NCBI GenBank assembly: GCA_023091665.1
Contig: JALJCQ010000009.1
Coordinates: 1,178,001 to 1,242,000, forward strand
DNA from: Pythium myriotylum
Lineage: Eukaryota > Oomycota > Peronosporomycetes > Pythiales > Pythiaceae
Reading direction: 5' to 3'
Length of the DNA: 64,000 nucleotides
Shown here: positions 41,056 to 50,301 of the stretch, piece after piece
Position numbering within the stretch: position 1 is the stretch's first letter
Layout of the letters: every line of letters starts with the position of its first letter
Program-made: the position numbers and the translations under genes
Notes under the pieces: generated by a model
Databases searched by the model: none
What the model saw: the letters and a program-made list of their open reading frames with translations, nothing else
Told to the model about the DNA's origin: nothing

Positions 41056-43488
41056 ATGGTCGCACCCGCGCCCAAGCGAGAGCTCGCGCGCCTCATCGCG
41101 GCGCTCAGCAGCGCCTGCGAGCGCGACGCCGGCGTGCTGCGCGACGGCGCGCTCGTCGACAGCCTCGAGACCCACGCCAAGCGCATCCTGCGCGCGCGCC
41201 GCCTCGCCTCGTCCTCGTCCTCGGTCGCCTCCTCCTCGCGCCTCTCGACCTCGCCCGTGCTCGCGCCCACCAAGGTCTCCAAGCGACGCAAGCTGCCGGC
41301 CGACTACAACAAGATGGACCACACGTACGGCTACGAGAAAAAGTCGCCGCGGCTCTCGCCCACCACGGGCAAGGACGACAAGGCCTCGCTCTACATCGCA
41401 CCGGTCAAGATTGGCAAGATTGAGCCTGCCAAGTTCCACAAGACGGCGCCGTACTCGCCGGTCGTCTCGGAAGATCTCATCGTCAACTCGGTGGCGGTCG
41501 ACCCAAACGGCCCCAGGATGTCGTCGCCGTTGCACATGGACCACTTGTCGCTGGACAAGCCCGTGCCGACCGCCCGTCCATCACGCCAAAGCCTCGACTT
41601 TGGCGCCTCGATGGCCTCGACGGTCTCTTCAGCGTCCATGCAGCAGTACGACCTTTCGGACGCCGAGGATCCTGCTTCCTCTACTTTGTCCTTGGGAGCT
41701 CGTTACGCCTCAGTCCACTCTCCTTATGACTACGGCCAGTTCACGCCCATTCGTGATTCGAGCCGGAGGAAAGGCAGCTACGGAGAGGAGTCCCGGGCAT
41801 CTCCTACGTCCGACTTTGACGAGTCCGACATTGGATCGGTACGAAGCCGCCGCAAGGGTTCGTGCTTCAGTGATGCCAGTACGGCTTCGCTCGGTGACCG
41901 TGCCACCCCGAAGAAGTTGAGATTCGAGATGGACGCCCTTTCACTCTACGAGAAGGAGAGTGATGACCTTGACCTGATGCACATGCCCTCGGCTGCGTCG
42001 TTCAAGGAGGTTGAGTCGGGTCTTGTTGAGACGCTGCAGTCTCAAGTGGACTTGTTGTTGACGGAAAACATCAAGGCCCTCGCGGAAAATGCTCGTCTTA
42101 CGGAACAGTCCCAAATGAGTGCTTGTGAGGCTGAGGAACAAGCACTCGAGAAACGCCGCGCTACAGAACAGTTGAAGCAGCAAAATGATCAGTATGCTGA
42201 ACTGGAGTCCAAGTATCTCGATGTCAAGCAGCGTGCTGATGCTCAAGAGGACTCCCGCCGTGAGGCGGAGGTTGCCTTCCAGTCCGAGCTCGATGCTAAG
42301 GCTCGGCTGGTTTCGTCGTTGCAGGATCAGGTCCTGCTCAAGGATGAGGAAATTAGTCGGCTTTCGAAGCGTGTCGAGGATATCAGTGGCATCTTCACCA
42401 GCAAGATGCGCGAGCAAGCTGACCGTCGGTCATCCTTGGCTCGCTCGTCGCCGGACTCGCACGAACCCGAGCTCGTCACGAGCCTTCGCGAGAGCAACCT
42501 GTTCATGGACATGGAGCTCGAGCGCATGCGTGCTTCGCTTTTGGAGAAGGATCGCGAGATTTGCAACTTGTACATGCACTTGTCGACCAAGAAGAACCTT
42601 ATCGACGAGATCACGAAGAAATTTGTCCAGCACATGGAAGATGCTGCTGCAGCTGCCAAGGCCTCTGATACGACGGCCGATTTCACTGCTGCCGGTCTGT
42701 CCCCCGATGGCTTCCGGTTCGACTTGGATGTGTTCTTGTTCAAGAATGTTGTTGACAAGGAGCGTCGCATGGAAGAGCTTACTGCAGCGTTGGGCGTCAT
42801 GGATCGTGAGGTCGAATCTCTGGAAGCGAGGGTTGCCGCAAAGGAGCTTGAGAACACCCAGCTTCGTGACAACCAGGAGTTTTTGACTCGCAGCCTACAA
42901 GCGATGAGTGCTCAGATGTATGCTTTTAAGGCTGAGAAGGAGCGCCTCGCCACTTCTGTTGAGGAGAAGAACGCACGCATTTCTGCGCTGACCTCATCTC
43001 TCGAGGAGAAGGATTGCCAGATTCGCCGTCTCAACGAGCAGGTTGACATGCGTCAAGCGCAAATTGATTCCCACGTGGGCACCGACAAGGCGTCCTCCGG
43101 CCGCCGTTCGTTCAAGAGCTCCTTGTTGAAGCCTCGCGCTTCGCTTTCGTCTTCTACCGTCAAGTGCGACGGCATTTCCCAGGGGGGTTCAGTGTCCTCG
43201 GTCTCCTCGACTCGTCGTGGCCCAATCTCGACGCCACGTAAGACGTCGGTATCCTTGGACTGGACGGATGCTCATCGTTCCAGCGCGGTCGTGGCAGAGT
43301 TCTCCAAGACCAAGCGCTCGAGTGTGCTTTCTGATGTATTCATCGACATCTCGGCACCGATTAGCGACGATGAAGACAGTCTGTTCGGAGCGTCCGTGTC
43401 CGATGCTCGCAGTATTCGTGCAAGCTACTGCGCCTCGGAGATCAATGATGACGACGAGCTCTTCAACGGGCTCTTCGCCATGGCATAA
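41056..43488 (+). CDS. Serine-rich coiled-coil protein of unknown function
   Basis: This intronless gene encodes 810 aa from ATG 41056 (ACCATGG context; the open frame upstream to 40876 begins from TTG). Residues 1-300 are Ser/Pro-rich and basic (RRLASSSSSVASSSRLSTSP, KRRKLPADYNKMDHTYGYEK). Residues ~300-680 are mostly heptad-patterned coiled coil (VESGLVETLQSQVDLLLTEN, EEQALEKRRATEQLKQQ), with short breaks near 495-510 and 570-600. The last ~130 residues are again Ser-rich and end in an acidic patch (EINDDDELFNGLFAMA). I recognise no catalytic domain or named family. The layout fits a cytoskeletal, centrosomal or vesicle-tether scaffold, but this is a guess. Codon use is GC-rich in the first third and more relaxed later, as in other genes of the window. 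Confidence 0.8.
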   Translation: MVAPAPKRELARLIAALSSACERDAGVLRDGALVDSLETHAKRILRARRLASSSSSVASSSRLSTSPVLAPTKVSKRRKLPADYNKMDHTYGYEKKSPRLSPTTGKDDKASLYIAPVKIGKIEPAKFHKTAPYSPVVSEDLIVNSVAVDPNGPRMSSPLHMDHLSLDKPVPTARPSRQSLDFGASMASTVSSASMQQYDLSDAEDPASSTLSLGARYASVHSPYDYGQFTPIRDSSRRKGSYGEESRASPTSDFDESDIGSVRSRRKGSCFSDASTASLGDRATPKKLRFEMDALSLYEKESDDLDLMHMPSAASFKEVESGLVETLQSQVDLLLTENIKALAENARLTEQSQMSACEAEEQALEKRRATEQLKQQNDQYAELESKYLDVKQRADAQEDSRREAEVAFQSELDAKARLVSSLQDQVLLKDEEISRLSKRVEDISGIFTSKMREQADRRSSLARSSPDSHEPELVTSLRESNLFMDMELERMRASLLEKDREICNLYMHLSTKKNLIDEITKKFVQHMEDAAAAAKASDTTADFTAAGLSPDGFRFDLDVFLFKNVVDKERRMEELTAALGVMDREVESLEARVAAKELENTQLRDNQEFLTRSLQAMSAQMYAFKAEKERLATSVEEKNARISALTSSLEEKDCQIRRLNEQVDMRQAQIDSHVGTDKASSGRRSFKSSLLKPRASLSSSTVKCDGISQGGSVSSVSSTRRGPISTPRKTSVSLDWTDAHRSSAVVAEFSKTKRSSVLSDVFIDISAPISDDEDSLFGASVSDARSIRASYCASEINDDDELFNGLFAMA

Positions 43489-44035
43489 GTGCGGAGTCTT
43501 CTGCTCTTGTCCTCTCGCTCTCGTCTCGCGCTTGTCTGCTCCTGAACAAAAAACCCACCGATCTCGACTTCATCGACTGCATGGCAACTGAACTCCATGT
43601 TCGAAGTGGCAGCGGACGCGACGAAATATCACAAATACCTCCACGCGTATCCGCCCACGATGATAAACTACCCGAAGCGTGTTGCCCGCGACAACCCTCT
43701 TGCACATGCGTGTTCGATTACGAAACGCCAGAAACATGAAGAATTCAAGACTGCGAAGCTTGCACGAAATCAAGCAATGCGGCTTCCCAGACGTGTATGT
43801 GTGTCAGGTTTGGCATATTTAGCTACATTTTGAGATAACTTATGAGGAAAGGCCACGAAAGATAGAAAGAGAGGCGACCAAACAGAGCATTTGAATGGAG
43901 AATCCTACGATGTTGAGAAGATTAAGAGATTGTTGAGTTTGGGCTGGGAGCCACGTTTTGAGCACGCAGGGTCAGTTGAAGAGTTGGAGATGATGACGGA
44001 GAAAGGATGCCTCAAACGGCGACGAGATGAGCACA
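43489..44035. other. Intergenic region between two convergent genes
   Basis: This 547-bp gap lies between the stops of the coiled-coil gene (+) and the C2-domain gene (-), so it should hold two 3' UTRs. ORFs of 60-80 codons occur on both strands, but none resembles a protein. No repeat was seen. Confidence 0.5.
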
Positions 44036-45233
44036 TTACTCGGTCTTCTCGTAGACGACGCGTTTGCCTACGTCGCTGTGCTTGATCGCGTTCGAGATCT
44101 GAGCACCCTTGCGACGGACAGGGCGCGAGGTGACACCGAGGCCAACACAGAATGCTCCGATGAACGCGAGGAAGACGCCGACCAGCAGCACCACTGGGAT
44201 CCACAGCGGCGCCGTGAAGAACGCGACGAGCAGGAATGGAATGATCCAGAACGGGAAGGTGAAAGCTGCGAAGATGGCTGTTGGCACAGCAATCAGCAGG
44301 AACAGCGCCGTGGCACCGGCCGAGAGCACACCAAGCAGGGCCGCCAGCGCCACGCTGATCTTGCGGTTCTTCTTCAAGAACTCGGTTGGCCTAGATTATG
44401 AAACCACCCTCACTTCAGCTCTCCATCTCCCAAGCACGGAATCTTTCTTGCCAAGTACGTACCAGGCGACATATTTGGCAAATGGCGCGCCGGCGCTGAG
44501 ACCCAGCGACCAGACTGAGCCCACGACCTTGTCGCGCGCGTCCAGTAGCTTGTGGACGCGCGCCGCGGCACGGAAGGCCTTGCGTACGGGCGGGCCGAAC
44601 CAGACTTGCACCTGGACGTCGCCACGCGAAGCTCCCTTGTTCTTAAGCGACTCCTTGAGGCTCACCGTGTACTCGGTCGGAGCCTCGGTCTTGGCCGTGA
44701 CGATCTTGGTCACGTCGATCTGGCCCGTGCCGATGAGCTGGTCCTGCGACTCGTCCGTGTACACTTCGATCGTGAGATGGGCCTTGTGGGCCAGCAGCGC
44801 CGCGTCGTAGAAGAGCTCGACGTCGCGGTTCTGGTACTCGGCCCACTCGGCCTCGGTGCCGCCCACGGACGCCGGGTCCGTCGAGCCGTACTGCCGCGGG
44901 CTCGAGCCCTGGAGCTCTACTTGCACTGCATTGCGTTGAGCTCCTCGTGAGACTCAGATCTTATCCAAGGGTCCAACGAATGACCAACGTACCAACGGGC
45001 TCCTGGCGGCGGCCGTAGTCCATGGTCGTGAGGTTGTGGGTGCGGAGCACGCGCACGTGGATCGTGCCGTTGCTCTTGGCGAGCTCGGCGGGCGTGGCCG
45101 CCACGAGCGTCGGGCCTTCCTTGGTGGTCGCCATGGTCGTCTTCGTTGGCGTTGGCGTCGTTGGCGTTGGCGTCGTTGGTGCCGTTTGTTGGTCTTTTCC
45201 AACTGTTGGCGTCGGAGCCTTGCGTCTCGCCAT
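44036..45233 (-). CDS. C2-domain protein with a C-terminal multi-helix membrane region (unknown)
   Basis: Exons 45233-44993, 44925-44463 and 44390-44036 give 352 aa. The N-terminal ~40 residues are basic with a Thr-Pro repeat (APTTPTPTTPTPTKTT). A C2-like beta sandwich follows: GTIHVRVLRTHNLTTMDYG, VVQVELQGSSPRQY made by splicing, DVELFYDAALLAHKAHLTIE and GTGQIDVTKIV. The C-terminal ~110 aa are strongly hydrophobic with two to three helices (VALAALLGVLSAGATALFLL, FPFWIIPFLLVAFFTAPLWI, VVLLVGVFLAFIGAFCVGLG), ending in a basic tail. C2 domains often bind acidic lipids; the usual set of calcium-binding aspartates is not obvious. The order C2 then membrane is the reverse of synaptotagmin or ESYT. 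I know no named family with this layout. Introns are 67 and 72 nt. Confidence 0.8.
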
Positions 45234-45750
45234 GTCGCTCTTGGTTGTTTCCCGGAGCCGACAACTTCAAAGACACGATGGTCGGGAAAAGGAGATGACG
45301 CAGCTTCTATAATTTCAGCCAATCAGAGCGAACGAAAAGGCCGACGCGCGCTCGTCACAGGTGAAGTTGACGACTGATTGGTAAGAAATCGAAGGTTCGA
45401 AGATCCAAATCTCTACAAGAGCTGAGACAAGCCCTGCTCATCTCTTTACAAGAGCGAGAGTCAGCATACGTGGACCACACAGATAAAAAGTACCGTATAT
45501 ACTCATATTAGAGATCTCGATCTGACCTTTTGAAGTTTTCCATCGATTTCTCGATGCTAAAGAATCTTGATTGGTTGAATATCCTTTTTTCGGTTTTCAT
45601 CCAATAGAAATTCTCTAGTTATTTTCTCCTCGAGCGGTTACTTTACGGGCTCTCTTGTCATCTCGCCTTTCCAGCGCCCCCAAAGGACAGAGCTCGGGAA
45701 GAAACTCCCTCATCTGGACGCCTCGCGCGACGACGCTCGACGCAGCAACC
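45234..45750. promoter_or_regulatory. Divergent promoter region with four CCAAT boxes
   Basis: This 517-bp gap separates two divergent start codons. Forward CCAAT at 45319-45323 and 45601-45605; reverse (ATTGG) at 45377-45381 and 45570-45574. Three of the four have the fuller CCAATCA form. The centre (45480-45620) is AT-rich. The pattern suggests one forward/reverse pair per gene, bound by NF-Y; this is inferred. Confidence 0.55.
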
Positions 45751-46442
45751 ATGGCACGCGTGGCAATTCTAGCGCACGTGAAGGAGAGCACGATCCCGGA
45801 GCCCCCGTCGGTCACGCGCGTGGGCCCGCGCATCCCCTGGACCGGCGGCAAGATCGTCTCGAACAAGGACGAGGCGCTGCGCAAGTTCTACGAGCGCAAG
45901 CTCCAGAAGGGCGCGTCGTCGCTCACGCCGGCGCAGCGGCAGGCGCTAGAGGAGTCCTGTGAGTAGCCAGCGGCTTGAGATGCGGGAAAGAACGAGCGAG
46001 GGCCTCATGCAACAACCCGTCTCTTTGTCGTGCAGTGGCCAAGCTCGGCGCTCCCGTTCCGTCATCCAACTCAAGCAAGAAAGACCACCCGCACAAGAGC
46101 GTACGTGAGCATGCGAACGATGCTCAACTAGTGTTGGCGTTGGTTCTGACGCCAAGGGGCTGTCGTTCTTGTCAAACAAAACAGAAGCACGACGTAATCC
46201 ACAAGATCGATCCGTCGACCAAGCGCATGGTCCACCGCGCCAATGTGAAAGTGTCTGCGAACAACAAGAAGACGCTCGTCGTGAACGGCCGTGTCGTCGG
46301 TCCACGCGTCAAGGCGAGCGTCGCCCGAGGGCCGATTGTGACGGCCAAGAAGAAGCAGAGCAAGCCGTCCGACTCGGGGCTGGCGCTGCAAGACAAGCTC
46401 GGCATGTCGCTCGATGCGTTGGTCAAGCGCAGCTCCAAATGA
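45751..46442 (+). CDS. Small basic protein with a UAP56-binding-like C-terminal motif (unknown)
   Basis: Exons 45751-45958, 46036-46100 and 46185-46442 give 176 aa. No globular domain is evident beyond a likely helical N-terminal part (DEALRKFYERKLQKGASSLT). The C-terminal half is strongly basic (KIDPSTKRMVHRANVKVSAN, VTAKKKQSKP). The last residues, LQDKLGMSLDALVKRSSK, resemble the UAP56/DDX39B-binding motif of mRNA export adaptors (ALYREF starts near DKMDMSLDDIIK). An RNA-export or RNA-binding role is therefore possible, but rests on this motif alone. Both introns (77 and 84 nt) are GT-AG, and the joins are in frame. It shares a divergent promoter with the C2-domain gene and converges on RadA with 34 bp between stops. 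Confidence 0.72.
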
Positions 46443-46476
46443 GAGAAGCTGCCGTGTGTCATAAATATACATGAGT

Positions 46477-48366
46477 CTACGTTTGCGCGTCCTCGGATCC
46501 GGCGCCGGAGAGCTTGTCGTCGTCGTCCACGTCCTCGTCGAAGGCGTCGACGACTTGAAGAGCAATCTGAAGTGCTTGCAGTACCGTCGAAGCCTCGACG
46601 ATCTTGAGTTGGTCACCAAACTTGCGCTTCGCTCGCTGGGTGTCGTCATAGTTGCTTTTGGGAACCACGCAAATCTCGAGACCAATCTTATGGGCGGCTG
46701 TGAGCCGCGACTCAAGCATCTTCACGGGCCGTAGGTGACCAGACAGCGAGAGTTCGCCCAGGAACATTGCTCGCTTGAGCACGGGCCGTCCGGTGACTGC
46801 GCTAGCTAGAGCAACTGCGAGAGCTAGGTCGGCTGCAGGCTCCTGGATCGTGTATCCTTCAGCAACGTTCACAAACACGTTACGATTGTAGAACGAGATC
46901 TTGCCTCGCTTCTCCAGCACTGCAAAGAGAAGTTGAAGCTTGTCAAACGGGACGCCAACACCACGCACGCGAGAAAAGCCACTTTTTCCTTCAGCGGCAA
47001 CTTGCGTCCGATTCGCGAGCGCTTGGATCTCCAAAGGAATCGGCCGGGAACCTTCCATCGCGATCGTGACCGAAGTACCATCGATAGCAGTCTTCTCGCC
47101 TAGCTCGTCAACTTGTTCCACACTATCTGACACGAACGCCATGAGCGGATTAACTAACGGCTGGAGGCCTTCATCCGTCATGCTGAACACACCCACTTCG
47201 CTCGTATTACCGAAACGATTCTTCTGGCACCGCAGAAATCGGCGTGAGCTTTGTGGGTCGCCCTCAAGCTGCACTACAGTATCGACGATGTGCTCGAGCA
47301 CCTTCGGTCCAGCAATATCGCCACTCTTAGTGACATGGCCGATTAGCAGTACAGGGACGTTGCGATGCTTAGCTAGTCGGAGGAGACGCAAAGTGCACTC
47401 TTTGACTTGATTCACAGTGCCCGCAGGAGACGGAATGTCATCAGCGTAGATTGTCTGGATCGAATCAACCACCACAGCATCGAAAGGTTCATGGTTACCG
47501 TCACCATCATGAGCCTCGATCATCTGGATGATTGTGTCGATGTTGGTTTCGCTGCCAACAAATAGCTCGTCGCTGACCGCACCCAACCGTTCGGCCCGCA
47601 TCTTGATCTGGAGTACACTTTCTTCGCCCGAAACGTAGAGTACACGGCGAGGCAATGGGTCCTTGCCTGAAGTCCTGGTCGTCTTTGCCAGCATGTTTCC
47701 GATTTGGAGCGCCAGCTGAACAACCGAGGAGGTTAGATTCCACGAGTGCTGAGCTAATCACGACCGCATACCGTGCTCTTGCCAACCCCTGGGTTTCCAG
47801 CCACCAGCGTCAACGAACCAGCGACGAGTCCCCCGCCAAGCACCCAGTTCTACACATTTTGAGTGGGTAATTCAGTAACACGAGCCAACAACCCGACGCG
47901 ACTCGGCTACTGCTCTTACCAGCTCTTTGTCGGGCAAGAGGATCCGTTCCGCGAACGTATCCGTCTCGACGTCCTTCATGCGGAAGACCGGCGTCTTGCT
48001 CTCGCTCTCGCCCGCCCACGCCACGCGCTTGGCCTTGCTCCCATTGAAATTCGCCGCGTTCGACTGGCGGTACAGCGGCGCGCTGGCCTTCGCGACAGCG
48101 ATCGCACCCCACGCGTTGCACGACGAGCACTGGCCCTGCCACTTGGCGTACGGCTGGCCGCACTCGGAGCACCGGAACCCGTGAGCAGCTCCGCTCGCAG
48201 CGGCGTACCCACGTCTGCTCTGCAGCGCAGACGCCGCCACGGGCAGCGACGCCTTGCGCAGTCTCGTCTCTGCACCAAGCCCTCGAGCCGCCGGCGTGAA
48301 AACGCCCGCGGCCATCGCGACGCGCCCCACCGTCGCCCGCATCATTCTCGTCCTCATGTGGCCCAT
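46477..48366 (-). CDS. RadA/Sms recombination protein, probably organelle-targeted
   Basis: Exons 48366-47920, 47849-47772 and 47715-46477 give about 587 aa. The first ~75 residues are Arg/Ala-rich with no acids (MRTRMMRATVGRVAMAAG), a likely mitochondrial presequence. The C4 zinc finger FRCSECGQPYAKWQGQCSSC follows, then the Walker A VAGNPGVGKSTLALQIGN assembled from two splices, LYVSGEES, DAVVVDSIQTIY, the RadA-specific KNRFG (RCQKNRFGNTSEVGVF) and the Lon-protease-like C-terminal domain (FNVFVNVAEG-type strings, MFLGELSLSGHLRPV). Bacterial RadA is a DnaB-like helicase processing recombination intermediates; plants and some protists keep it in organelles. The acidic end (AFDEDVDDDDKLSGAG) is unusual for bacteria. 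Start could be 48366 or 48357. It diverges from CDC14 across 296 bp. Confidence 0.9.
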
Positions 48367-48662
48367 TCGTAAGATGCTCGTTTCAAGCACATGGGATTAT
48401 CCGGACAGATGTATACTTTCTCGCCTACACTATACACGGTATACACCAGTTTTCCCTCCGCCCACTTCAACAAGGAGCTCTTCAGTGGGGCCAATGCAAG
48501 TAAGTGGCTACACTTTCCCATCACGAGGCAGTTGCTCGGAGCTCTCCGGATCCCATGGCGTGAAACGGCGCGGCCACTTCTTCGTCGGCTTTCTCGAGCG
48601 ACTGCTCGCCCGTGGTCTATTTTCCCTCGCATGGACGCCGGCTTATTCACGCGATTCGCCTC

Positions 48663-50069
48663 ATGGAGCTGGTCGAGTTCGTGGCCGGACGGCTCTACTT
48701 CGTGTCGAGCCATGCGGTGCCAGGCGCCAAGCCAAGCCCTCGTGATGAAGAGCAAGACCCCGCGGAACAGGCCGACTCGCCCTTGCGCATGGAGTACATC
48801 CACGTCGAAAACGAGTTCCCTTACCAGAACTTCTACGCAGACTTTGGGCCGCTCCATCTCGCCCAAGTCGTTGCGTTCGCGAGGAAACTCCAGACGCGAC
48901 TGCGAGCGGCTGGTGCAAGCGACGAGGACGAAGGCTCAGCGCATGACAACCAGCAAGACCCGGACGCTCGCGACTGCCGCGTGTGCGTCTTCGCGTCATT
49001 CGTGCCGCAGCACAGGGCCAACGCGGTGTGTCTGCTCGGCTGTTGGGCCGTTCTCTTCCAAAAGTGGTCTGCTGAGCGTGCGTTCGCGCCGTTCAAGCAC
49101 CTTCGCTTGCCGTGCTTCCACGATGCATCGCCCAACGTTGACAACTTCGGACTGAGCGTTCTCCACGTCCTCCGTGGGCTTGAACGAGCTGTCGACTGCG
49201 GTCTCCTCCCGGGCAACATTGATGACTTTGATGAAGCGGCTTTCCTAGACGACATGGACCTTAGCAAGCGTGATCTCACGTGGATCACGCCGCGAATCGC
49301 TGCCTTTGCCGGTCCTCAGAGCCAGCCCCGTTGGTTTGGTCGCCCAAAGCCGCAGGAGTACATCGAGTATTTCCACCGCACGGGCATCGACCTCGTCGTT
49401 CGGTTAAACTCACCCACGTACGACAAGGAAGTTTTTGTTCGAGCTGGAATCGACGTTGTGGATCTTTATTTCCCGGATGGAACTTGTCCATCTGAGTCCA
49501 TCGTGCGCAAGTTCCTCTCGCTGTGCGAGTCCAACGCTCACAGAAAGATCGCCGTCCACTGTAAAGCCGGCTTGGGACGAACGGGTACGCTCATCGCCTG
49601 CTTTCTTATGGATAGATACCACTTTAGTGCAGAAGAAGCGATTGGCTGGCTCCGTCTGTGTCGTCCCGGGTCGGTCATCGGCGAACAGCAGCATTATCTA
49701 CGACTGCTACATCCTCGGATAGCCTGCGTTGGTGTGCGTGGTAAGGAGTCACGAAGCTCCTTAAAGGACGACCGCAACGGTCCTGAGATCACGACGGAGG
49801 AGGAGCAAGGCCAGGTCTTGACACCTACGAAGCGATTGAGCAAGGGTATCGCAGCTCAAAGGAGCGGTCACATTGTCTGCTCTGCATCGTCTCAGATGCG
49901 AATGTCCTCGCCATTGCCGCCGAGGATTCCTGGTCGTCGACAACCTCGGGTATCAGTGGGACACATACCCTCGAGCTCTCCAAACGTGACTCAAGGGGAT
50001 ATGTTGTTGCTGAGAAAGCATACTCTCGCGATTGGTTCGTGTCTTGCACCAGAAGAGCATGCCATTTGA
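48663..50069 (+). CDS. CDC14: Cdc14 dual-specificity phosphatase
   Basis: This intronless gene encodes 468 aa from ATG 48663 (the frame extends upstream only from GTG). The N-terminal DSPn domain starts MELVEFVAGRLYFVSS and includes PYQNFYADFGPLHLAQVV. The catalytic domain has PQEYIEYFHRTGIDLVVRLN, the invariant YFPDG, and the signature HCKAGLGRTGT with the nucleophile Cys near 300. RPGSVIGEQQHYL follows, the substrate-recognition end typical of Cdc14. The ~110-aa tail is basic and Ser-rich (LTPTKRLSKGIAAQR), with possible CDK sites. Cdc14 removes CDK phosphates at Ser-Pro sites. In oomycetes Cdc14 is known to be expressed during sporulation and to associate with basal bodies rather than mitotic exit; that is remembered, not visible here. 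Confidence 0.93.
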   Translation: MELVEFVAGRLYFVSSHAVPGAKPSPRDEEQDPAEQADSPLRMEYIHVENEFPYQNFYADFGPLHLAQVVAFARKLQTRLRAAGASDEDEGSAHDNQQDPDARDCRVCVFASFVPQHRANAVCLLGCWAVLFQKWSAERAFAPFKHLRLPCFHDASPNVDNFGLSVLHVLRGLERAVDCGLLPGNIDDFDEAAFLDDMDLSKRDLTWITPRIAAFAGPQSQPRWFGRPKPQEYIEYFHRTGIDLVVRLNSPTYDKEVFVRAGIDVVDLYFPDGTCPSESIVRKFLSLCESNAHRKIAVHCKAGLGRTGTLIACFLMDRYHFSAEEAIGWLRLCRPGSVIGEQQHYLRLLHPRIACVGVRGKESRSSLKDDRNGPEITTEEEQGQVLTPTKRLSKGIAAQRSGHIVCSASSQMRMSSPLPPRIPGRRQPRVSVGHIPSSSPNVTQGDMLLLRKHTLAIGSCLAPEEHAI

Positions 50070-50301
50070 CGGTGCTTTATAATCGATTCTCTTTTTCTTC
50101 CTGCCTGCGTATCAATAGCTTCTTTCACTCGATAGACCCGATTCCCATGGGATGATGTCTGCTACTTTCTCCATTTTGGGCGAAACGACAGCGGGTCAAG
50201 CCGTTTTATATCCATGAATACGCTGCGTTCATTGCGGCAAACGGCTCGAGCATCCCGACCTCCACCTCGCTCAAAAAACAATCCAGTCCCAACATAAACC
50301 C

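Noticed and set aside
43597..43833. 78-codon ORF between convergent genes
   Set aside because: It resembles no known protein, lies where 3' UTRs are expected, and random ORFs of this size are common here.
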